The translations under genes and the position numbers were made by a program. DNA of 64,000 bases from Symsagittifera roscoffensis (taxonomy: Eukaryota; Xenacoelomorpha; Acoela; Convolutidae): positions 18,465,789-18,529,788 of the forward strand of contig NC_087062.1 of the NCBI RefSeq assembly GCF_963678635.1. The letters are read 5' to 3'. A model generated the notes under the pieces. That model had not been told where the DNA came from, searched no databases, and worked only from the letters and a program-made list of their open reading frames with translations. This document shows positions 1-11,298 of the stretch, one piece after another (position 1 is the first letter of the stretch; every line of letters begins with the position of its first letter).

Positions 1-156
1 CACTATCCATCGACCAATATAGCTCTGGTCCATCGAGTATGTTTTCAACCAGGATAACGCTCTTTTGTTCACGCGTAGCTTAAAGGGAGCGCTCCCTAAG
101 TATGCGCGGTTCTGCGCCAAGAGTGTAACTACTGCAAATACTTCTGCCTTCGGTGC
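1..156 (-). pseudogene. RNase H fragment of the gypsy-like pol (partial, cut by window edge)
   Basis: The minus strand of this edge is open without a stop and reads as the later part of a Ty3/gypsy RNase H domain. It includes an APKAE stretch, a FKLRV strand and a WLKTYS stretch reaching position 1. No methionine start is expected because this is an internal pol segment. The frame is lost just right of it, at about 157-168, where the reading shifts relative to the RT-side segment. It continues beyond the window. Confidence 0.7.
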
Positions 157-168
157 ACATTATTTCAT

Positions 169-1045
169 CTAGTTCCCGCTTTTTATTCTCGAAAGCTGGT
201 TGAGCTTCTTCGTTTCTTCGTTCCATTCGAACTTCTTTCCTTTATTGCGGATCAGTTTTTGCATGAGATACACCTTGTCTGCGTATCCTTTTATGAACTC
301 ACGATAGTAATTGGTAAACTCCAGGAAGCTCATGAGCTTTGTGTCCATTCTGGGGGCCTTCCATGTTAACACGGCTTCCACTGCTTCCGGGTCAGGCCTT
401 ACGCATGCCTGTCCACGATTCTTCCCAGGTACCTAATCAAATCCCTGGAGATGGTTTGCATTTCAAGCCCGGCTTTTCATGCAACCAAAGACCTCATTGA
501 GTCTATCAATGTGGCGTGCCAAGGTGGGTGTTGCTATGACCACGTCATCACAAGATTCCCGTACTTCTTTGTTTCTCCAGTCAAAGCCTCCGCCATCAGT
601 CTTTGAAAGGTCAATGTGGCGTTGCATAAGCCAAAGGGCATCCTCTTCCACTGGTACAACCCCAATTCACATGCGAATCCAGTCTTTTCTCTGTCCTTCT
701 TCCGCAGAGGGACCAGCCAGAAGGCAGAGCCCAAGTCCAGTGTTGTGAAGAACTTGGCATCACCAAGTTTTGAGAGGCTCTCAACTATCCGCGGTATCGG
801 ATAGGTATCGTTCAGGTAACCAAAACTTAAGCTTCACCCTTGTTTTTCGGCCATGACCACCCCACAAGCCCAATGCGACTTCGAGGGTTCTATCATGTCG
901 TATTCAAGCAAAATTTCTTTTTCCAATCTGCACGCTTCCGATTTGTGAGGTGTCATGCGCCTTGCACCTTCCCTATGGGGAACGGCGCCCTCTTTTAATT
1001 CGATTTCGTGTTCGACAAAATTGCAACAACCGATATCCGCGTTGA
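169..1045 (-). pseudogene. Reverse transcriptase fragments of the gypsy-like pol
   Basis: Three minus-strand segments together cover a Ty3/gypsy RT. At about 835-1,045 is the fingers part, with an EPSKS..ACGVVMA stretch. At about 545-815 is the palm, with motif A (TTLDLGSAFW) and the KRMPFGLCNA stretch. At 169-381 is the region after the palm, with NYYREFIKGYADKV. The catalytic YXDD box is destroyed: near 540-548 a deletion with frameshift leaves only a DDVVIATPT remnant in another frame. Further stops and frame changes lie near 820-835 and 385-460. The enzyme cannot be made from this copy. Confidence 0.85.
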
Positions 1046-1277
1046 AAAAACATCCGCGTTCCGATTTAAAACCGCTTTTAAAATTTCAAACTCACCCTCA
1101 CTTATTTTCCATTTCATGGCATGTGTTCTATCTCGGGCAAAACCTGTTTGTCGGATTCTAGTTCATATGACGACGTGCGTTCTGGAAAATTCGAGCAGCT
1201 CGATAAGCCGTCATCCGTTTGGATTTCATTGAAAACAGTGTAATTAAAGATTTCAATTCATTTATTTCTCTTTAAAA

Positions 1278-1478
1278 TCATTTTTTTTTGGCATGGCTGG
1301 GACAGTCCTTCACATTATGTCTTTTCAAGTATATTGTCTCCCCATGGTCGGTCCTCATCGCCAAAGCGTAGCCAAGTTTCTTTCCACGCTGGATTGAAAC
1401 TGTGGTGTCCAGTGTGTTCAATAACGCACTTGCATACAGTCCGTTTCGTGTTACTGAAAAGCTCCGGCCTAAAATCAC
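1278..1478 (-). pseudogene. Pol linker between protease and RT
   Basis: An open segment of about 66 residues on the minus strand, beginning MILGRSFSVTRNGL and containing IQRGKKLGYA. It lies between the protease and RT pieces in the expected place for the gypsy protease-RT connector. It carries no catalytic motif that I can recognise. It is separated from both neighbours by stops, so it is a remnant, not a gene. The stretch 1,050-1,277 reads only as broken pol-like or uninformative sequence. Confidence 0.55.
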
Positions 1479-1658
1479 TGTTGTTTGATTAATTGGGTTG
1501 GGACCAAAAAAACCTGTTTACTATCACTTAATGAGTTTAAATTTCTCATCCTAAAAACCGCTAAAAACAGCCTGTCGCGGCTGTAGTTTTACTTTTCTGT
1601 CCAAAAAAATTGGCACCTTGTTCTCCTCCGTTATTATTCTATTAATCGATCGCTTAAC

Positions 1659-1960
1659 TTACTTCCTGTCCGGGTTTCTAATCCTTATTAACCCGTTGTC
1701 CAAGTCAATCATCACATCGAAATTCCTGATGAAGTCAAGGCCCAAGATGAATTGATCTGAGTTGTCCAGTTTCTCTACTACCAGGAAGCTCAACCACAGG
1801 TCCCGTCCTCCCATGTGAAGCACCGTTATTGGTGTTTTTCCGACTACCTGGATTGCTCCGCGGTTGGTTGCTACCAATCTGAGGTTTGTCGGAATTAAGT
1901 CTTCCCTCGTTTTTACTGGCATCACGCTAACCACCGCTCCTGTATCGAGAAGTCCTGTTA
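1659..1960 (-). pseudogene. Retropepsin-like aspartic protease remnant
   Basis: The minus strand encodes a clan AA protease core. An LLDTGA active-site motif has its DTG codons at 1,946-1,938, followed by VVSVMP, a middle segment with TPITVLHMGGRDLW, and the C-terminal signature FILGLDFIRNFDVMIDL. These are the hallmarks of retroelement proteases. The DTG triad is intact, but a TGA stop immediately precedes it in frame, and the upstream gag-side reading is in another frame. The protein therefore cannot be reached from gag by simple readthrough. Stops follow at about 1,655. Confidence 0.8.
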
Positions 1961-2408
1961 CTCAAAATTTTTTTCCCATCGGTGTTTAGCAGATGTGCAG
2001 TCACATCTGCTTCGTATCCTATGTGTACCGCATCTTGCTCTATCATGGTGTCATGGCCGATTCTACGGACCTTAAATTCTTCTTGACCCAAATAGATCTG
2101 TCCTATTTTGTCACCATCTGTTGTGATGTAGGTCCTAGTATAGATACTGATCCCCTCCATGTTCAGCATGACTTGATATGGTCCATAGACTTCCACGTAA
2201 TGCCTTGGAATTTCTTTATTCGAGGGCCACCCGTTGTCATTAACGCTCGCACAGCCCTTGACTCAGTGCGTGGCTCTACTTGTCTCAGATAATCTGCACA
2301 TGTATCCAAAAGCATCATAGTGAACTCTGAGGGTTCACTTAGGTTCCTGATCACCTGGTGTCCCGCCACTGAGATGATTGACTCGATTGTGCTTCCTTGT
2401 GGCACCAT
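1927..2408 (-). pseudogene. Gag-protease spacer segments
   Basis: Two overlapping minus-strand open segments lie between the leftmost gag unit and the protease. One (2,163-2,408) contains MVPQGSTIESIISVAGHQV and RTESRAVRALMTTGGPRIKK. The other (1,927-2,196) starts MEVYGPYQVMLNMEGI and contains IGQIYLGQEEFKVRRIGHD. They are the single-copy continuation of the gag-side reading frame toward the protease. The right-hand one overlaps the end of gag unit A, where the tandem array stops. The two are offset by a frame change near 2,165-2,195. I assign no function beyond retroelement polyprotein spacer. Confidence 0.55.
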
Positions 2409-4493
2409 TCATGCAAATCACATTCATGCTCAAACTGCTTAGTGCTTTTGTTTTTTCATCCTCCGATGCTTCGAAGGCGTTTAGCCTCTCCTGAGTTTTC
2501 TCATTTTCTAGTTCGAGCTTCACTTTTTGGTCTATCTCCTTTGTCACCAAATTTTGTTGGACTCTGTTTAAAGCATCTCTCGCTGCTCCCCTAAAGTCGA
2601 TCATGAAATCAGCTGCCGCAGTCAATGGTTCAGGTTCACGCATTTTTTCAGTTACTGCCTGCATCTTTTTTGTTACCAGCTCTAGCGGTTTCTCTTTCCT
2701 GCGTGCCTCGGCTTCACTCAACAGGCATGCCTTGCTGGCTTTTACACCCGATAAAGCTTCTTCAGGCCTTGGATGCTTGATGTCTGCCACAGCATCCCAA
2801 AATTGTGGACAATCCGATTTAAATTGACACTCCAAGATACAAAAGAAACACCTGGGGCCGAATTTCGCAATTACTTCTCTCATGAAATATTCATGATTGT
2901 ATTCTGACGCATTTTCATCCTCGAGGCCTATCGCTTTCATGCCTTGTTTGTAGGTTGGGCATGCTGATACATGATGGTCCGTCGAACTGCAGTTTGCACA
3001 AGTGCGTCACTTGTCCCTGTCGTTCCATTGTTTGTACGACTTGTTACCCTGGTTAGCTGGCCCATTGTTAACGATAATTGTTTTTGAAATATTCAGATCT
3101 CAATGGAGGCTTTAGTGAATGATATTCCTTGGACTTCAGTCTCAATTCTTCTGGTGTTGGCGCATTGGTTGAGAGTGGTGTGTAATGTGTTGCAACATAG
3201 TTCGAAGCTCATCATTTTTCACACCATCGATGAATTTTGAGGTTACTGCTACATTCATCTTGCTTTTCGACTCATCTGGTTGACTGCGCCTTCTAAGCAT
3301 CTCCAGATCATCTAGAATTTTGTCTATCGTTTCATCTCCACGTTGCCTTCGTTTCTCGAAGAGCATAATTGGTTGGTGTCCTTGTACCCCTGAGCCAAAA
3401 CGATTTAACAATTTTTCAAAGATCTTCTCAGCTGTGTCCCGCTGGTATTGCTTTTTGGCCATCGAACTATTTAGGGCTGTCCGTTCCAGTTTGCTAGTGA
3501 GCGCAGTGCATTCTTGCCTTTCTGTTAAGTTTTCTTACTCAAAAAGCAGTTTCATGACTTCTATTCAGGTATCTATACAGTCGTCAGATTCGTCTTTATA
3601 GCATCTTGGTTTTCTTAAATACCCTCCTGGACCTCTCGCTGCGATCACTGGTCCTAGATAACGTCGTCAGGAAGTTTTCCAAAGACCTGTTCAGGGGTTC
3701 AAACGCTGTAGCGTTGAAGTTGCATCTCGTTTATGCCCCGCTTGAGCGTCATTGCCCTCCGATAGGAGCTCCAGATTTTCCCTACTGTTGGAGTCGCTGG
3801 GACAATTTCTACTTTGATCCGCAAGACTCCAATTTGTAGAATCACACCTCCCAGTCGCATTTGCGTTCTGCATCGGTCTCTCGCTTGAGGTCGGTCTGTT
3901 GCCATTTGAACCTCCTCTGATATTTGGCCCCTCGGCCTGTTATTCCCTGTGGCATAGCTGGATGAACTGTCCTCACCTCTCGTGAGTCCATATGTCCTTC
4001 TTTTGTTAGCTTATTCATTGAAGTTCACTCTCGGCTCCCTGTTGTCCTGGGGTTGCTTGCCTACTCCTCGATCCACTCCTGTTTCCGAGGAGCCCCTCCA
4101 ACCTATCCATGATAGCCTGAGTGACTTCTTAACTTCTCCATATCGTCTCTCAGTCGTACTTCCCTTTGCTCAGCTTCCCTCGTCATCCGCGACAAGTTTT
4201 TGGCCAAGTGTTCATCCGTCCTCTCCTTCAAGCGTTTTTCACTTCTGCTGACTTCTTGCCTGTTGCGGTTGATCTCTTCCCACAAGCTTTCTCTCTCGAC
4301 GTGGACTGCCCTCTCCATTTCACACATTCTTAGGGACATCTGTTCGTTCTGTTCTCCTATACTGTCCACTATGCTAGTCAAGGCATCTTCGATTGATGCC
4401 CTTTCATCCACTGATGGCGTCACTAGTGGTGGTTTCACCCTATTGGTTCCAGGCAGTTTAGTAGTAGTCGATACCTGTGTCTTTCCTGTCGAG
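2211..4493 (-). repeat. Gag tandem unit A (leftmost of five)
   Basis: This 2,283-bp copy of the gag region is the only one that continues into protease. Minus-strand pieces are a coiled-coil-rich segment (4,103-4,438), a short segment (3,699-3,905), a capsid-like segment (3,142-3,462) and a zinc-knuckle plus C-terminal segment (2,335-3,005). Knuckle 1 is readable but lies next to an in-frame TGA. In knuckle 2 the histidine is replaced by glutamine (CFFCILECQFKSDC). A 1-bp deletion in the capsid-like segment is shared with unit E but not with B, C or D. Confidence 0.85.
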
Positions 4494-6751
4494 TTTCTTT
4501 ATTCGAGGGCCATCCGTTGTCAACAACGCTCGCACAACCCTTGACTCAGTGTGTGGCACTACTTGTCTCAGACAATCTGCACATGTATCCAAAAGCATCA
4601 TAGTGAACTATGAGGGTTCAATTAGTTTCCTGATCACCTGATGTCCCGCCACTGAGATTATTGACTGTATCTTGCTTCCTTGTGGCACCATGCCAAACAT
4701 CTGCCCGGAAATCATATTCATGCTCAAACTGCTTAGTGCTTTTGTTTTTTCCTCCTCCGATGCTTCGAAGGCGTTTAGCCTCTCCTGAGTTTTCTCATTT
4801 TCCAGTTCGAGCTTCACTTTTTGGTCGTTCTCCTTTGTCACCAATTCTGTTGGACTCTGTTTAAAGCATCTCTCGCTGCTGCCCTATATTCGATCTTGAA
4901 ATCATCTGCCGCAATCACTGGTTCAGGTTCACGCATTTTTTCAGTTACTGCCTGCATCTTTTTTGTTGCCAGCTCCAGCGGTTTCTCTTTCCAGGCTTTT
5001 ACACCCGATAAAGGTTCTTCATGCATTGGATGCTTGATGTCTGCCACAGCATCCCAAAATTGTGGACAATGCGATTTATAATGACACTCCAAGATACAAA
5101 AGAAACACCTGGGGCCAAATTTCGCAATTACTCCTCTCATGAAATCTTCATGATCGACTTCTGACGCATTTTCATCCTCGATGCCTATCGCTTTCATGCC
5201 TTGTTTATAAGTTGGGCATGCTGATACATGATGGTCCGTCGTACTGCAATTTGCACAAGTGCGTCTCTTGTCCACGTCGTTCCTTTGTTTGTACGACTTG
5301 TTACCCTGGTTAGCTGGCCCATTGTTAACGATGATTGTTTTTAAAATATCCAGATTTCATTGGAGGCTTTAGTGAAAGATATTCCTTGGACTTCAGTCTC
5401 AATTCTTCTGGTGTTGGCGCATTGGTTGAGAGTGGTGTGTAATATGTTGCCAACATAGTTCGAAGCTCATCATTTTTCACATCATCGATGAATTTTGAGG
5501 CTACTGCTAGATTCATTCTGCTTTTCGACTCATCTGGTTGACTGCGCCTTCTAAGCATCTCCAGATCATCTAGAATTTTGTCTATCGTTTCATCTCCACG
5601 TTGCCTTCGTTTCTCGAAGAGCATAATTGGTTGGTGTCCTTGTACCCCTGAGCCAAAACGATTTAACAAGTTTCCAAAGATCTTCTCAGCTGTGTCCCGC
5701 TGGTATTGCTTTTTGGCCATCGAACTATTTAGGGCTGTCCGTTCCAGTTTGCTAGTGAGCGCAGTGCATTCTTGCCTTTCTGTTAAGTTTTCTTACTCAA
5801 AATGCAGTTTCATGACTTCTATTCAGGTATCTATACAGTCGTCAGATTCGTCTTTATAGCATCTTGGTTTTCTTAAATACCCTCCTGGACCTCTCGCTGC
5901 GATCACTGGTCCTAGATAACGTCGTCAGGAAGTTTTCCAAAGACCTGTTCAGGGGTTCAAACGCTGTAGCGTTGAAGTTGCATCTCGTTTATGCCCCGCT
6001 TGAGCGTCATTGCCCTCCGATAGGAGCTCCAGATTTTCCCTACTGTTGGAGTCGCTGGGACAATTTCTACTTTGATCCGCAAGACTCCAGTTTGTAGAAT
6101 CACACCTCCCAGTCGCATTTGCGTTCTGCATCGGTCTCTCGCTTGAGGTCGGTCTGTTGCCATTTAAACCTCCTCTGATATTTGGCCCCTCGGCCTGTTA
6201 TTCCCTGTGGCATAGCTGGATGAACTGCCCTCACCTCTCGTGAGTCCATATGTCCTTCTTTTGTTAGCTTATTCATTGAAGTTCACTCTCGGCTCCCTGT
6301 TGTCCTGGGGTTGCTTGCCTACTCCTCGATCCACTCCTGTTTCCGAGGAGCCCCTCCAACCTATCCATGATAGCCTGAGTGACTTCTTAACTTCTCCATA
6401 TCGTCTCTCAGTCGTACCTCTCTTTGCTCAGCTTCCCTCGTCATCCGCGACAAGTTTTTGGCCAAGTGTTCATCCGTCCTCTCCTTCAAGCGTTTTTCAC
6501 TTCTGCTGACTTCTTGCCTGTTGCGGTTGATCTCTTCCCACAAGCTTTCTCTCTCGACGTGGACTGCCCTCTCCATTTCACACATTCTTAGGGACATCTG
6601 TTCGTTCTGTTCTCCTATACTGTCCACTATGCTAGTCAAGGCATCTTCGATTGATGCCCTTTCATCCACTGATGGCGTCACTAGTGGTGGTTTCACCCTA
6701 TTGGTTCCAGGCAGTTTAGTAGTAGTCGATACCTGTGTCTTTCCTGTCGAG
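4494..6751 (-). repeat. Gag tandem unit B
   Basis: A 2,258-bp copy. Minus-strand pieces are a coiled-coil segment (6,361-6,696), a short segment (5,957-6,163), a capsid-like segment (5,325-5,720), a zinc-knuckle segment (4,838-5,275) and a C-terminal coil (4,608-4,844). Compared with unit A, the knuckle segment lacks a short acidic/basic stretch after GVKA. The right half is almost identical to unit A by eye, and the left half to unit C. The unit starts at the junction motif shared by all internal copies. Confidence 0.85.
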
Positions 6752-9007
6752 TTTCTTTATTCGAGGGCTTCCGTTGTCAACAACGCTCGCACAACCCTTG
6801 ACTCAGTGTGTGGCACTACTTGTCTCAGATAATCTGCACATGTATCCAAAAGCATCATAGTGAACTATGAGGGTTCAATTAGTTTCCTGATCACCTGATG
6901 TCCCGCCACTGAGATTATTGACTGTATCTTGCTTCCTTGTGGCACCATGCCAAACATCTGCCCGGAAATCATATTCATGCTCAAACTGCTTAGTGCTTTT
7001 GTTTTTTCCTCCTCCGATGCTTCGAAGGCGTTTAGCCTCTCCTGAGTTTTCTCATTTTCCAGTTCGAGCTTCACTTTTTGGTCGTTCTCCTTTGTCACCA
7101 ATTCTGTTGGACTCTGTTTAAAGCATCTCTCGCTGCTGCCCTATACTCGATCTTGAAATCATCTGCCGCAATCACTGGTTCAGGTTCACGCATTTTTTCA
7201 GTTACTGCCTGCATCTTTTTTGTTGCCAGCTCCAGCGGTTTCTCTTTCCAGGCTTTTACACCCGATAAAGGTTCTTCATGCATTGGATGCTTGATGTCTG
7301 CCACAGCATCCCAAAATTGTGGACAATGCGATTTATAATGACACTCCAAGATACAAAAGAAACACCTGGGGCCGAATTTCGCAATTACTCCTCTCATGAA
7401 ATCTTCATGATCGACTTCTGACGCATTTTCATCCTCGATGCCTATCGCTTTCATGCCTTGTTTGTAGGTTGGGCATTCTGATACATGATGGTCCGTCGAA
7501 CTGCAATTTGCACAAGTGCGTCTCTTGTCCATGTCGTTCCTTTGTTTGTATGACTTCTTACCCTGGTTAGCTGGCACATTGTTAACGATAATTGTTTTTG
7601 AAATATCCAGATCTCAATGGAGGCTTTAGTGAAATATATTCCTTGGACTTCAGTCTCGATTCTTCTGGTGTTGGCGCATTGGTTGAGAGTGGTGTGTAAT
7701 GTGTTGCCAACATAGTTCGAAGCTCATCATTTTTCACATCATCGATGAATTTTGAGGCTACTGCTAGATTCATTCTGCTTTTTGACTCATCTGGTTGACT
7801 GCGCCTTCTAAGCATCTCCAGATCATCTAGAATTTTGTCTATCGTTTCATATCCACGTTGCCTTTGTTTCTCGAAGAGCATAATTGCTTGGTGTCCTTGT
7901 ACCCCTGAGCCAAAATGATTTAACAAGATTTCAAAGATCTTCTCAGCTGTGTCCCGCTGGTATTGCTTTTTGGCCATCGAACAATTTAGGGCTGTCCGTT
8001 CCAGGTTGCTAGTGAGCGCAGTGGATTCTTGCTTTTCTGTTAAGTTTTCTTACTCAAAATGCAGTTTCATGACTTCTATTCAGGTATTTATACAGCCGTC
8101 AGATTCGTCTTTATAGCATCCTGGTTTCTTAAATACCCTCCTGGACCTCTCGCTGCGATCACTGGTCCTAGATAACGTCGTCAGGAAATTTTCCAAGGAC
8201 CTGTTCAGGGGTTCAAGCGCTGTAGCGTTGAAGTTGCATCTCGTTTATGCCCCGCTTGAGCGTCTCTGCCCTCCGATAGGAGCTCCGGTTTTTCCCTACT
8301 GTTCGAGTCGCTGGGACAATTTCTACCTTGATCCGCAAGACTCCAGTTTGTAGAATCACACCTCCCAGCCGCATTTGCGTTCTGCATCGGTCTCTCGTTT
8401 GAGGTGGGTCTGTTGCCATTTGAACCTCCTCTGATATTTGGCCCCTAGGCCTGTTATTCCCTGTGGCATAGCTGGATGAACTGCCCTCACCTCTCGTGAG
8501 TCCATATGTCCTTCTTTTGTTAGCTTATTCATTGAAGTTCACTCTCGGCTCCCTGTTGTCCTGGGGTTACTTGCCTACTCCTCGATCTACTCCTGTTTCC
8601 GAGGAGCCCCTCCAACCTATCCATGATAGCCTGAGTGACTTCTTAACTTCTCCATATCGTCTCTCAGTCGTACTTCCCTTTGCTCAGCTTCCCTCGTCAT
8701 CCGCGACAAGTTTTTGGCCAAGTGTTCATCCGTCCTCTCCTTCAAGCGTTTTTCACTTCTGCTGACTTCTTGCCTGTTGCGGTTGATCTCTTCCCGCAAG
8801 CTTTCTCTCTCGACGTGGACTGCCCTCTCCATTTCACTCATTCTTAGGGACATATGTTCGTTCTGCTCTCCTATACTGTCCACTATGCTAGTCAAGGCCT
8901 CTTCGATTGATGCCCTTTCATCCACTGATGGCGTCACTAGTGGTGGTTTCACCCTATTGGTTCCAGGCAGTTTATAAGTATTCGATACCTTTGTCTTTCC
9001 TGTGGAG
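6752..9007 (-). repeat. Gag tandem unit C
   Basis: A 2,256-bp copy with a coiled-coil segment at 8,617-8,952, a short segment at 8,213-8,419, a capsid-like segment at 7,582-7,977, a knuckle segment at 7,095-7,577 and a C-terminal coil at 6,865-7,101, all on the minus strand. Its left half matches unit B and its coiled-coil half matches unit D, so it looks mosaic. At the left junction the GGGCC seen in other units is shortened (GAGGGCTTCC). Confidence 0.85.
7095..7577 (-). pseudogene. Gag nucleocapsid segment with two CCHC zinc knuckles (best copy, unit C)
   Basis: This 160-residue open segment carries two knuckles of the form CX2CX4HX4C. One is at residues 22-35 (C22, C25, H30, C35) and the other at 72-85 (C72, C75, H80, C85). 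Basic residues precede the first knuckle. A Lys/Glu-rich helical tail follows (ATKKMQAVTEKMREPEP). In retroelements such knuckles bind the genomic RNA during packaging. The segment is cut from the upstream capsid-like segment by a stop at about 7,580, so it is a remnant. Confidence 0.75.
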
Positions 9008-11298
9008 TTTCTTTATTCGAGGGCCACCCGTTGTCAACAACGCTCGCACAACCCTTGACTCAGTGTGTGGCTCTACTTGTCTCAGATAATCTGCACAAGT
9101 ATCCAAAAGCATCATAGTGGACTCTGAGGGTTCTTTAGGTTCCTGTTCACCTGATGTCCCGCCACTGAGATTATTGACTGTATCTTGCTTCCTTGTGGCA
9201 CCATGCCAAACATCTGCACGGAAATCATATTCATGCTCAAACTCCTTAGTGCTTTTTTCCCTCCTCCTCCGTTGCTTCGAAGGCGTTTAGCCTCTCCTGA
9301 GTTTTCTCATTTTCTAGTTCGAGCTTCACTTTTTGGTCTATCTCCTTTGTCGCCAATTTCTTTTGGACTCTGTTTAAAGCATCTCGCTGCTGCCCCATAG
9401 TCGATCTTGAAATCATATGCCGCAGTCACTGGTTCAGGTTCACGCATTTTTTCAGTTACTGCCTGCATCTTTTTTTGTTGCCAGCTCTAGCGGTTTCTCT
9501 TTCCTGAGTGCCTCGGCTTCACTCAACAGGCATGCCTTGCTGGCTTTTACACCCGATAAAGCTTCTTCATGTCTTGGATGCTTGATATCTACCACAGCAA
9601 CCCAAAATTGTGTACAATCCGATTTGAAATGACACTCCAAGATACAAAAGAAACTTCTGGGGCCGAGTTTCGCAATTACTCCTCTCATGAAATCTTCATG
9701 ATTGACTTCTGACGCATTTTCATCCTCGATCCTTATCGCTTTCATGCCTTGTTTATAAGTTGGGCATGCTGATACATGATGGTCCGTCGTACTGCAATTT
9801 GCACAAGTGCGTCTCTTGTCCACGTCGTTCCTTTGTTTGTACGACTTGTTACCCTGGTTAGCTGGCCCATTGTTAACGATGATTGTTTTTAAAATATCCA
9901 GATTTCATTGGAGGCTTTAGTGAAAGATATTCCTTGGACTTCAGTCTCAATTCTTCTGGTGTTGGCGCATTGGTTGAGAGTGGTGTGTAATATGTTGCCA
10001 ACATAGTTCGAAGCTCATCATTTTTCACACCATCGATGAATTTTGAGGCTACTGCTAGATTCATCCTGCTTTTCGACTCATCTGGTTGACTGTGCCTTCT
10101 AAGCATCTCCAGATCATCTAAAATTTTGTCTATTGTTTCATCTCCACGTTGCATTCGTTTCTCGAAGCGCATAATTGCTTGGTGTCCTTGTACCCCTGAG
10201 CCAAAACGATTCAACAAGATTTCAAAGATCTTCTCAGCTGTGTCCCACTGGTATTGCTTTTTGGCAATTGAACAATTTAGGGCTGTCCCTTCCAGGTTGC
10301 TAGTGAGCGCAGTGAATTCTTGCCTTTCTGCTAAGTCTTCTTCCTCAAAATGCAGTTTCATGACTTCTATCCAGGTATCTATACAGCCGTCAGATTCGTC
10401 TTTATAGCGTCCTGGTTTCCTAAATACCCTCCTGGACCTCTCGCTGCGATCACTGGTCCTAGATAACGTCGTCAGGAAATTTTCCAAGGACCTGTTCAGG
10501 GGTTCAAGCGCTGTAGCGTTGAAGTTGCATCTCGTTTATGCCCCGCTTGAGCGTCTCTGCCCTCCGATAGGAGCTCCGGATTTTCCCTACTGTTCGAATC
10601 GCTGGAACAATTTCTACCTTGATCCGCAAGACTCCAGTTTGTAGAATCACACCTCCCAGTCGCATTTGCGTTCTGCATCGGTCTCTCGTTTGAGGTCGGT
10701 CTGTTGCCATTTGAATCTCCTCTGATATTTGGCCTCTCGGCCTGTTATTCCCTGTGGCATAGCTGGATGAACTGCCCTGACCTCTCGTGAGTCCATATGT
10801 CCTTCTTTTAAAAGCTTACTCATTGAAGTTCACTCTCGGCTCCCTGTTGTCCTGGGGTTGCTTGCCTACTCCTCGATCTACTCCTGTTTCCGAGGAGCCC
10901 CTCCAACCTATCCATGATAGCCTGAGTGACTTCTTAACTTCTCCATATCGTCTCTCAGTCGTACTTCCCTTTGCTCAGCTTCCCTCGTCATCCGCGACAA
11001 GTTTTTGGCCAAGTGTTCATCCGTCCTCTCCTTCAAGCGTTTTTCACTTCTGCTGACTTCTTGCCTGTTGCGGTTGATCTCTTCCCGCAAGCTTTCTCTC
11101 TCGACGTGGACTGCCCTCTCCATTTCACTCATTCTTAGGGACATATGTTCGTTCTGTTCTCCTATACTGTCCACTATGCTAGTCAAGGCCTCTTCGATTG
11201 ATGGCCTTTCATCCACTGATTGCGTCACTAGTGGTGGTTTCACCCTATTGGTTCCAGGCAGTTTATAAGTAGTCGATACCTTTGTCTTTCCTGTGGAG
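9008..11298 (-). repeat. Gag tandem unit D
   Basis: A 2,291-bp copy with a coiled-coil segment at 10,908-11,243, a short segment at 10,504-10,710, a capsid-like segment at 9,873-10,487 and a knuckle segment at 9,452-9,823. Its capsid-like reading frame is the longest of the five. Knuckle 2 is intact (CFFCILECHFKSDC, followed by TQFW). The C-terminal coil region (9,150-9,400) is more broken than in B or C. Confidence 0.85.
9873..10487 (-). pseudogene. Gag capsid-like segment (best copy, unit D)
   Basis: A 204-residue open segment and the least decayed capsid-like copy in the array. The Retrotrans_gag-type signature is visible: DTWIEVMKLHF around residues 37-47 (W39), then LTSNLEGTALN at 61-71. 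An alpha-helical RGDETIDKILDDLEML stretch and NDELRTML follow. The segment ends with basic residues just before the nucleocapsid part. In the other units the frame is broken in the first third, so only about 106-131 residues remain open. It is not expressed as a complete gag here because the flanking segments lie in other frames. Confidence 0.75.

Noticed and set aside
3320-3839. Plus-strand frames antisense to gag units, recurring in each unit
   Set aside because: They are shadows of the minus-strand gag segments; the protein motifs are on the minus strand.
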